Assembly: GCA_900088475.1 (NCBI GenBank)
Contig: FLMG01003686.1
Span: 62,001 to 126,000 of the forward strand
Reading direction: 5' to 3'
Origin: Hyphochytrium catenoides
Lineage: Eukaryota > Sar > Hyphochytriomycetes > Hyphochytriales > Hyphochytriaceae
Length of the DNA: 64,000 nucleotides
The translations under genes were made by a program, and so were the position numbers. The notes beneath the pieces are model-generated. The model was not told where the DNA came from, made no database searches, and saw nothing but the letters and a program-made list of their open reading frames with translations. Below are positions 34,092 to 41,096 of the stretch, in pieces. How positions within the stretch are numbered: position 1 is the first letter of the stretch; each line of letters starts with the position of its first letter.

Positions 34092-34709
34092 TTAGCCCTT
34101 ATTTATAATAGACTCTGGTGGAGGCATTGACTGTTGCTGCTTGAGTCTCTTAGGAGCAGGTGGTTGATGCGGCCGTGCTAACCTGGTATAATACCAATCT
34201 TCGAGCGTATCCAACTTCAGAAAAATATCGCCTAGCTTTGGAGAGTTTATTTTGTACTTCAATAGCTTATAGTTGTCCAGTCTTGTTCGCTTCAGTTCTT
34301 CCTGGAAATCTTTGGGGAATAGGCGGAATTGATGACCAAGGGAGTAGAATCTAATCCAGTTATCCATAGTAACTTTGTATATACGGCCTTCATGTGGGAA
34401 TCGCTTTCCAAGGCCAGAGAGAGACTCATTCTCCTTGCATAGAGCTTCAGACATAAGTTCATCCAATTTCTCATTCATCGCTTGTACATCAGCCACTGCA
34501 ATGAGTCTATCGCTAAGTTTCTTGCTGAGGAGACGATGAGAGACAGGCGTTGTTGGTCGACTGGAAACAGGAGTCATAACCAGCGGAGTCAGGGAAGGTA
34601 GGATACTTGGAGTCATGGGAGTTGCCGGAGTCTCTATATTCAGGCAATGACTGACGTCCACCCGCAAGTTATACATCTCTGCACGAGGCAATCGGCGGAC
34701 CTGTTCCAT
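34092..34709 (-). CDS. Hypothetical protein with disordered Thr/Pro-rich segment
   Basis: A 205-residue protein of unknown family. Residues ~28-62 are Pro/Thr/Ser-rich with proline-directed sites (TPATPMTPSILPSLTP, SRPTTPVS). Residues ~65-185 look globular and helical (RIYKVTMDNWIRFYSLGHQF; FQEELKRTRLDNYKLLKYK). The tail has APKRLKQQQ, a nuclear-signal-like basic patch. Repeated TP sites suggest it could be a substrate of cyclin-dependent-type kinases. No enzyme motif. Confidence 0.7.
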   Translation of the reverse strand: MEQVRRLPRAEMYNLRVDVSHCLNIETPATPMTPSILPSLTPLVMTPVSSRPTTPVSHRLLSKKLSDRLIAVADVQAMNEKLDELMSEALCKENESLSGLGKRFPHEGRIYKVTMDNWIRFYSLGHQFRLFPKDFQEELKRTRLDNYKLLKYKINSPKLGDIFLKLDTLEDWYYTRLARPHQPPAPKRLKQQQSMPPPESIINKG

Positions 34710-35047
34710 CTTTCTTTCAGGACCCTAGTAGTTGGAATGATCAAAGTGACACCCGACAAGGTGAAGTGACAATGACCATCAACCTTTGAGAGCGCGGAGC
34801 TAGAGGTAACGGATGGGCTAATTTTGAAAAAAGGGATACTGAGGCCAGAAGGGTAATTCTGAAGTCTGGTAAACAAGAAGGATGAAACACTAGAAATGCC
34901 AGTCAACAACTATTTATAACGGACGGTAATGGCAAGATTTGTTTATTAGTGGAAGTCTGATATACTTAACAGATTTCCTGCTAAGGCACAAGGGACATCG
35001 TTCCAGCGTCGTACAACTTATAGCTCATGTTTGCTTAATAGAGCAAG
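34710..35047. other. 338-base gap
   Basis: This stretch lies between the 5' end of the gene at 34092-34709 and the 3' end of the gene at 35048-37960, both minus strand. Short frames on both strands have no recognisable product. It should contain the promoter of the 34092-34709 gene. Confidence 0.5.
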
Positions 35048-37960
35048 CTATTGTTGGTACATTTTATAGACGGCGTCTCCTAGGGTCTTTGACGTTTCTT
35101 TGTCGAGTACCCGCAATGGAGGGTTGGGGTCAATGATGTCTTCAAGGAGAACAGACCTATCCATTGTGTTATCTCCGCGCCTTATGAAGTAGTAATCTGG
35201 ATGGTCAGGGTCGTCATTCCTGAAGAATTGGACCTGAAGGAGATCAGTACCTTTCTTTACCAGAGATGGTCTTTTCTGTAGCGTACGACGAATGGTATCC
35301 TTGGGAATATTTCGGACAAGTTTGTAGATCCTCCCATATACTATATCTTGACCGGTTTCAAGTGCAATCGCCGGGAAGTGTTTGCTTGATACACCGATAC
35401 ACTGAAATACTTTGAATGAGTCAATGGGTATGGTCGAAGACGATGGCTGAGGTGTTGGCACAGGTTCGACCTTCACAGATACACTCGCTTCCCTGGTTGC
35501 AGGCTGAGCAGGTGGTGGTGTTGTTCTCGATGGCGGTGATGCTTTACTTGCTTCCGATAGCGGTGATGCTGGCCGGGGCACTGGTGGTCGGGGTGTTGCT
35601 GGTGGTACCGCTGGTGGTGTTGCTGGTCGTGGGGTTGCTCGTGGTAGTGTCCCAGTCGGTACTGCTTCACTGGCTTCCGGTACTAGTCTAGGCTCTGGCT
35701 GTGGCGCTGACTCCCCAGAAGATACAGGTTGCTCCGGTGCTGGCCCAGCCGATGCAGGTGGTGACGCTGGTGGTCCAGAAGATACAGGTTGCTCCGGTGC
35801 TGGCCCAGCCGATGCAGGTGGTGGCGCCGACTCCCCAACAGATACAGGTTGCTCCGGTGCTGGCCCAACCGATGCAGGTGATGACGCTGGTGGCCCAGAA
35901 GATGCAGGTTGCTCCGGTGCTGGCCCAGAAGATGCAGGTGGTGACGCTGCTGGCTCAGAAGATGCAGGTGGTGACGCTGCTGCCCCAGAAGATGCAGGTG
36001 GTGACGCTGCTGGCCCAGAAGATGCAGGTGGTGACGCTGCTGGCCCAGAAGATGCAGGTGGTGACGCTGCTGGCCCAAACGATACAGGTTGCTCCGGTGC
36101 TGGCCCAGAAGATGCAGGTGGTGACGCTGGTGGCCCAGACGATACAGGTTGCTCCGGTGCTGGCTCAGCAGATACAGGTTGCTCCGGTGCTGGCCCAGAA
36201 GATGCAGGTGGTGACGCTGGTGGCCCAGACGATACAGGTTGCTCCGATGCTAGCCCAGAAGATGCAGGTTGCTCCGATGCTAGCCCAGAATATGCAGATT
36301 GCTCCGCTGCCGAAGTTCTAATCCCTAGAAGTAAATGTATATCCTGTTCTGAGGGATGTTCACTTGATTCGCTTGCGGATGCTTCTCCGGAAACTACTTG
36401 TTCCTGGCTGACACCAGAAACTTCTCTAGGCGGATCGACGGAGTACCTAAAGCGTTTGTTCAAATCAGAATGTATGCTTTCACCTATTCGCTTTCTGCAA
36501 GACCCATCCTCAAGATCACCGTCTGTCCGGTCCCACTCCTCGTTCACTCTGTCTCTCTGGCCCTCGTCATTGTCACTCATAGCTTGGTCCTCCTTGTCAC
36601 TCATAGCTTGGTCCTCCTTGTCACTCATAGCTTGGTCCTCCTTCTCACTTGCAGCTGGGTCCTGCACGTGACTGTCACTCATAGCTTGGTCCTGCTCGCC
36701 CTTGTCACTACCAGCTTGGTCATTGTCACTCATAGCTTGGTCTTGCTCGTCCCTGTCACTACCAGCTTGGTCCTCACTTGCAGCTGGGTCCTTCTTGTCA
36801 CTCACAGCTTGGTCCTCTTGGTCCTCACTTGCAGCTTGGTCCTCCTTGTCCTTGTCACTACCAGTTTGGTCCTTCTTGTCACTCATAGCTTGGTCTTGGT
36901 CGTCCCTGTCACTCATAGCTTGGTCCTCACTTTCATCTGGGTCCTTCTTGTCACTCATAGCTTGGTCTTGCTCGTCCCTGTCACTACCAGTTTGGTCCTG
37001 CTCATCGTTGTCACTACCAGTTTGGTCCTGCTCATCGTTGTCACTAAATACAGTTTGGTCCTCTTGGTTCTCAATAATAGTTTTCTGGAGTATATGGAGA
37101 TTCTCAGTCATCAAGTCAATGAGATCTCGCGCCTCCAGGTCATCGGGTAGCGGGTACTGTAGGGACTCATACCCTCTTGCACGTAGCAGATCCACCCAGT
37201 TGTAGATAGACTTCTTGAGCAGATGAGCCGTTTCTGCATCCCGTTCGGCAACTTCAGTAGCAAAATCAGCAAAATCTTGAATCTCTTTCTCATAAGACTC
37301 TCTAATCTGGGATATCTTTTCGTCCAAGACTCTCGCACGAGCTTCGAGGGAGTCCTCTTTAGCCTTATAGTCGCTTTCTAGCTTGCGCAGCTTCTGTTGA
37401 ATCTGTGAAATGAACACACTAAACATATGTTGGGTAGTCTGGAAGAGTTCGGTAACTTCTGCCGGTGATAGCTTGTAACTCCTTGCTGGTAAGGGAAGCG
37501 GGAGTCCTTCAAGTTCAGCAATACTGACCATACCGCTTTGAATGTCCCGAGCCATGTTGATTGCCATCTCTATCAACTTAGGGACAGGCGGTGGAGATGT
37601 CAGTAGAGTAGAGATTGGTAAGCCCGATGGTCCAACGGGCCGAGCTTCAGAAGCGCGAGGAGGCAGGCCATTGGCGCCTTCCATAGATATTTGGATATTG
37701 ACCCCATCCAAAACGATTCCGGACTCGCATTGACGCCTTGCCTCCTTCTCCCAACCATCCAAACTGTAACAGATGCGCTTCGTGAGAACGTCCACAGCGT
37801 TTGGATTATAGTAGATCTCATCCGCCAGCCTTCCTATCAACTCTCTGTTCTCATACCAGCTAATAAAATACTCATTCAGACGGAGCTGTGAGTACTCAAA
37901 CCGCTCTGGGATCACCCCAGGCGGCAAGCTCAAGTACAACGCAACTGTTACCCCCTTCAT
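35048..37960 (-). CDS. Giant low-complexity protein with two repeat tracts
   Basis: A 970-residue protein of unknown family. The N-terminal ~250 residues are structured, with a coiled coil at ~185-235. Residues ~300-465 are Asp/Gln/Ser-rich repeats (DQAMSDKKDQ type). A basic cluster CRKRIGES plus DLNKRFRYS at ~480-500 is nuclear-signal-like. Residues ~560-780 are Pro/Ala/Ser repeats (ASSGPAPEQPVSSGPPASPP type). The last ~130 residues are globular again (FKVFQCIGVSSKHFPAIALE; FFRNDDPDHPDYYFIRRGD). Two folded ends joined by long flexible tracts suggest a tether or scaffold. The DNA repeats would mutate quickly. Confidence 0.75.
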   Translation of the reverse strand: MKGVTVALYLSLPPGVIPERFEYSQLRLNEYFISWYENRELIGRLADEIYYNPNAVDVLTKRICYSLDGWEKEARRQCESGIVLDGVNIQISMEGANGLPPRASEARPVGPSGLPISTLLTSPPPVPKLIEMAINMARDIQSGMVSIAELEGLPLPLPARSYKLSPAEVTELFQTTQHMFSVFISQIQQKLRKLESDYKAKEDSLEARARVLDEKISQIRESYEKEIQDFADFATEVAERDAETAHLLKKSIYNWVDLLRARGYESLQYPLPDDLEARDLIDLMTENLHILQKTIIENQEDQTVFSDNDEQDQTGSDNDEQDQTGSDRDEQDQAMSDKKDPDESEDQAMSDRDDQDQAMSDKKDQTGSDKDKEDQAASEDQEDQAVSDKKDPAASEDQAGSDRDEQDQAMSDNDQAGSDKGEQDQAMSDSHVQDPAASEKEDQAMSDKEDQAMSDKEDQAMSDNDEGQRDRVNEEWDRTDGDLEDGSCRKRIGESIHSDLNKRFRYSVDPPREVSGVSQEQVVSGEASASESSEHPSEQDIHLLLGIRTSAAEQSAYSGLASEQPASSGLASEQPVSSGPPASPPASSGPAPEQPVSAEPAPEQPVSSGPPASPPASSGPAPEQPVSFGPAASPPASSGPAASPPASSGPAASPPASSGAAASPPASSEPAASPPASSGPAPEQPASSGPPASSPASVGPAPEQPVSVGESAPPPASAGPAPEQPVSSGPPASPPASAGPAPEQPVSSGESAPQPEPRLVPEASEAVPTGTLPRATPRPATPPAVPPATPRPPVPRPASPLSEASKASPPSRTTPPPAQPATREASVSVKVEPVPTPQPSSSTIPIDSFKVFQCIGVSSKHFPAIALETGQDIVYGRIYKLVRNIPKDTIRRTLQKRPSLVKKGTDLLQVQFFRNDDPDHPDYYFIRRGDNTMDRSVLLEDIIDPNPPLRVLDKETSKTLGDAVYKMYQQ
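35695..36300 (-). repeat. In-frame Pro/Ala/Ser repeat tract
   Basis: More than fifteen units of about 30 bases, built from blocks like GATGCAGGTGGTGACGCTG and GATACAGGTTGCTCCGGTGC. Two unit types (ASPPASSGPA and EQPVSSGPA) alternate and then one type runs in a row at ~35930-36070, typical of expansion by unequal exchange or slippage. Confidence 0.8.
36560..37050 (-). repeat. In-frame Asp/Gln/Ser repeat tract
   Basis: Imperfect units of about 21-30 bases built on CTTGTCACTCATAGCTTGGT and CTCGTC, encoding DQAMSD(K/R)(K/D)DQ-type peptides. Less regular than the Pro/Ala/Ser tract in the same gene. Confidence 0.75.
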
Positions 37961-38079
37961 TGCTAGCTTCCGAAGGTGTGTTCTCTGTGAAGAAAATTAA
38001 ATTATGAGCGATATGAGGAAGTCAAGTCCCTCCCTCACTTTGAGGGAAAAAATTGGAAAGCTACGAGCAATATATTATT

Positions 38080-38832
38080 TCATGAATCTTTCGCGAAACC
38101 TTGTAAGAGCTTCAAGTCGAAAACTGCAGTTGCGTCTGAATGAATAGATGACCACAAATGGATTACAGGAAGATTGCAAGGTTTGAGGTTGAGCTGTACT
38201 TTGTGGTCTCTTACTCGAGACCTGCCCTCCCAGTCACTGATGACACCACGAAGATATATTGTTCTTGCAGTGCGATGCCCTTCTATGAAAGTAGGACTCT
38301 CTACCCTAGCGAACGCTAAGCCAATCCCTGTTTTTGATGTCAGAAAGAAGATGTAGACCACCTCATCAACGCCAAATTTCTGCTTGATGAGCTGGAGTTT
38401 CCGATCAAGCATACTTGGAACATTATCACCTAGACCTCGAAAGTCATTGCTACCTTGTACATTTGGAAGCTGAAGTTTCGATGATTCGTTTACAGCCATA
38501 ATACTACAAAAGGTGGTATTCCTAGAAGCACTGAGATGATGACGGGCCGTAAGGCACTTTACATCGATCGCGATTCGTCGATCCGCTACGTCACTGATTA
38601 TCACATCGGCAGGCGAGTTGCCATTCCCTACGTGTTGACCTCTGAATGCGCTTGTGACCCAATGCTCAGCTTCAACTGGTGCAATTCTGGTTATTCGATA
38701 TGAAGTATTTGTCAATTTCTTCTGAACACTACTGTGGTAGGCGATATGGTCTTGCACATGTTCATGCACTTGGATAAGCGGCGCGACTCCAAACCTTTGC
38801 TTGATTGTACTCTTACTAAGAAAGGTCAACAT
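38080..38832 (-). CDS. Possible PD-(D/E)XK nuclease
   Basis: A 250-residue protein. Residues 74-92 carry PADVII and then IAIDVKCL: an Asp in a P-A-D motif, 13 residues, and D-V-K, which fits the PD-(D/E)XK nuclease core (Asp76, Asp90, Lys92). The preceding HWVTSAFRGQ helix also suits that fold. The rest (VDEVVYIFFLTSKTGIGLAF; ARTIYLRGVISDW) alternates strands and helices. It resembles restriction-enzyme-like or repair nucleases. The longest frame starts at a TTG; the ATG at 38832 is chosen. A TATATATA stretch lies 21-28 bases upstream. Fold assignment is tentative. Confidence 0.6.
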   Translation of the reverse strand: MLTFLSKSTIKQRFGVAPLIQVHEHVQDHIAYHSSVQKKLTNTSYRITRIAPVEAEHWVTSAFRGQHVGNGNSPADVIISDVADRRIAIDVKCLTARHHLSASRNTTFCSIMAVNESSKLQLPNVQGSNDFRGLGDNVPSMLDRKLQLIKQKFGVDEVVYIFFLTSKTGIGLAFARVESPTFIEGHRTARTIYLRGVISDWEGRSRVRDHKVQLNLKPCNLPVIHLWSSIHSDATAVFDLKLLQGFAKDS

Positions 38833-38852
38833 GGCCAAGCAGATAATACAAA

Positions 38853-38860
38853 TATATATA
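38853..38860 (-). promoter_or_regulatory. TATA-like element of the nuclease-like gene
   Basis: TATATATA 21-28 bases before the ATG at 38832. Similar AT-alternating boxes precede several other genes here (4332-4339, 24784-24791, 59051-59065, 59678-59685), which supports a promoter role. Confidence 0.4.
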
Positions 38861-38947
38861 GTCGGTCACCCTTTCCTAAATCTAAGGGACATCCACAAAA
38901 AAGAAAAAAAAAGATTTATGGCAGGTCCAATGCTCGATGCACCGTAC

Positions 38948-39220
38948 TCAGATGTTTCCAGACTCGTACAACTCGATAAAAGCTCTGTGCAACTTATTTT
39001 GGGCTTTGTGGTACTCACTATAAGTTGAGAGCGGCCCGTCAACTAGAAGCTTAGCCTTATTGTAGAGATGTTCAGGGCTAAGGTAATACATTCCACAGCT
39101 CTCCATATTCGTGGCCCATAACAGTACATATACTCGGTTGTCATCTCCAAGAGAGCACAGATAACCATGCTCTTCTTCGGAGTCAGCTAGCAGAACTCGG
39201 CTCTCATTGAAGCTTGCCAT
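38948..39220 (-). CDS. Small hypothetical protein
   Basis: A 90-residue protein of unknown family, with mixed strand and helix character (GYLCSLGDDNRVYVLLWATN; HKAQNKLHRAFIELYES). It has no membrane segment and three Cys at most. TATATTTAGATAAG lies about 50-65 bases before the ATG, within reach as a promoter. It is divergent from the zinc-binding gene at 39394. Confidence 0.55.
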   Translation of the reverse strand: MASFNESRVLLADSEEEHGYLCSLGDDNRVYVLLWATNMESCGMYYLSPEHLYNKAKLLVDGPLSTYSEYHKAQNKLHRAFIELYESGNI

Positions 39221-39393
39221 GCTATGATACGCTCCAGGACTTTGGTATGTTCATAAAGATTTCTCTTATCTAAATATACACTTCCAGCTTTCATGGCAAG
39301 AAGTGTTTACTGTTGAGTACGCCCCCGGAAGCAGAAAGTCTGACCTCGCCACCGCAGCCATAGCTCAACTTTCCATTTAGCCTGTAGGGGACC

Positions 39394-39729
39394 ATGGCGA
39401 CTTGTCCTAAGTGCGACCAGCCGATGTGGCCATCTGCAGATGAGTGCGACGAGTGCTTCGTCAGGGGTCTACCAGAAGAACAGCGCAAGAAGGAAAAGTG
39501 CCACGTGTGCGGCGAGACCATAGTCCTCTACGGTACTCATCCTTGTGCAAGAAACGATATTTTGACCTGGATGGAGGATCAATGGAACTACCTAAGGCGA
39601 CAAGCAAGCCAGGACCTCAGTCGACAAGCAAGCCAAGACCTGAGGAGACAAATAAGCCAGGACCTGAAGCAAGACGCAAGACGACGTGCCGATAAGCGAA
39701 GGGAGACTAGAGCAGCCAAGCAGTCTTAG
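39394..39729 (+). CDS. Small zinc-ribbon protein with heptapeptide repeats
   Basis: A 111-residue protein. Residues 4-52 hold two CxxC pairs and further Cys/His (CPKCDQP, CDECF, CHVCGE, HPC), a probable zinc ribbon or double zinc knuckle. Residues ~68-97 are three to four tandem units of form RQASQDL, repeated at DNA level (about 27 bases, 39597-39675). The tail is basic (DARRRADKRRETRAAKQ). It converges with the VLTF3 gene, 14 bases apart. Nucleic-acid binding is likely from composition. Confidence 0.65.
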   Translation: MATCPKCDQPMWPSADECDECFVRGLPEEQRKKEKCHVCGETIVLYGTHPCARNDILTWMEDQWNYLRRQASQDLSRQASQDLRRQISQDLKQDARRRADKRRETRAAKQS

Positions 39730-39743
39730 GAGTCTTAGCACTC

Positions 39744-40928
39744 TTAGTGTGGAGCATATTTGAGGTACTGGCTTCGGTCAGTTATCTTGAAGTCTATATC
39801 GTCAAGGAACTCAGTTATGATGCGCCAGTTGAGGTCTGCTTCAATGATAGTGCTAGGTGACTGCATATAAATATAGTAAAGAACACGACGAACCTCATAA
39901 TCGTTCTCTGGTACTATCGCATCAATGATCTTGTAGATGTAGTATGGATAGTAGTTGCGGTTGATCCGCCGGGGATCCATTTGCTTCTCTCCAATCTCAA
40001 TGGCTTGATTGAATAGTTTCTCAACCCGACAAGTGAATTGCTCACTGAGATTCGGAGGCCCGATACCAGTAAGCTTTTTAAGGATAAGTGGTACATTCTT
40101 ATTTAGATCTGTTCGACGAAGTTCTTTCAACATGTGGCGTACCTCCACCACCGTAAGCAGACGTAAAATCTTACGGTCGCGGTGAATAATCTTTCGCAGT
40201 TGAGCAATAAGCTTCTCTCCATACTGATTGTGAGGGTCAGAGCTATCACCGAGCTCCTCCTCAGGTTCCTTGGCAAGAATATGGCACCACCAATGCTGAA
40301 AATGTCGATTGGGATTGAAGACCCCAGACTTGTTCTTCATCTTATCCGCTGCTGAACTTTGTGTGTCATGGTAGATGGTCCCTACCAGCCGGTAGATATG
40401 GCCACAGCTGGGACACTGCAGTTCAGATGTATCAAAGTCACTTATCATGCGAACGTTACAAGTACTGCACGTCGTATAGTCATCTGTCTGAATGTAGTTT
40501 ATCAGATCACAGCTGACTGTGCTATAATACTTATCAAGATAAGAAGAAAGTTTGTTCTTGTCAGTCTTACTCCGCACGAGCTCTACTAGCGTGGCACAAT
40601 CCTTCGCAATGATGTTCAAGGAATTTATTATATTCTCATCAGAAAGAATCTTAATGTACTTCTCCTTGATGTTTCGCGTTTGACGAATGCCTTCAGCCAC
40701 ATCTAGTAGAGATTCCTTTTTTGCTTCTTCGAGATCTGCGTTTGCCATGATCAAATGACTCGTTTTAAGAATATGCTTCGTCTCCAAGTCAGTGATTCTA
40801 CAGTCAAGAGATGTAAGAAGACTATGGAACTTGGCCTGCTTGATTGAATCACGAAGAGACCGTGCCTTTTCAATGATCTTCTTGATCAAGGATATCTTTG
40901 AATAGAGCTGCTTACTTACAGTCTCCAT
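39744..40928 (-). CDS. Late transcription factor VLTF3-like
   Basis: A 394-residue protein. A coiled-coil N-terminus (~1-120) precedes a zinc ribbon with Cys154, Cys157, Cys172 and Cys175 (CSTCN and CPSCGHIYR), then the VLTF3 core: FNPNRHFQHWWCHILAKEPEE, a region of paired helices, and YYPYYIYKIIDAIVP. This order is the signature of the poxvirus-type late transcription factor 3, a core NCLDV gene that turns on late transcription. The C-terminal part is intact. It is convergent with the zinc-ribbon gene and lies next to the SUMO-protease-like gene. Confidence 0.9.
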   Translation of the reverse strand: METVSKQLYSKISLIKKIIEKARSLRDSIKQAKFHSLLTSLDCRITDLETKHILKTSHLIMANADLEEAKKESLLDVAEGIRQTRNIKEKYIKILSDENIINSLNIIAKDCATLVELVRSKTDKNKLSSYLDKYYSTVSCDLINYIQTDDYTTCSTCNVRMISDFDTSELQCPSCGHIYRLVGTIYHDTQSSAADKMKNKSGVFNPNRHFQHWWCHILAKEPEEELGDSSDPHNQYGEKLIAQLRKIIHRDRKILRLLTVVEVRHMLKELRRTDLNKNVPLILKKLTGIGPPNLSEQFTCRVEKLFNQAIEIGEKQMDPRRINRNYYPYYIYKIIDAIVPENDYEVRRVLYYIYMQSPSTIIEADLNWRIITEFLDDIDFKITDRSQYLKYAPH

Positions 40929-41096
40929 CTCTTTTAATTCAAAGTCAAAAATAGCAAAAGCTTAGTGAACCTTGCACCACCTTTTGTTATATTGAATCTA
41001 GAACTGAGTGTCTAAAGAAACATAATTTCTCCGAGAAAAAATATTTAATATAAGTAGTTCAGTTAAGAGACATTAAAATATTAATGAGTAGTACAG

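Noticed and set aside
35683-36321. Frames of 131 and 206 codons across the Pro/Ala/Ser tract
   Set aside because: Shadow frames of the same repeat in other frames or strand.
36398-37205. Long plus-strand frames of 167-250 codons opposite the Asp/Gln/Ser tract
   Set aside because: They are shadows of the repeat tract in the minus-strand gene, with repetitive Leu/Val/Ser products.
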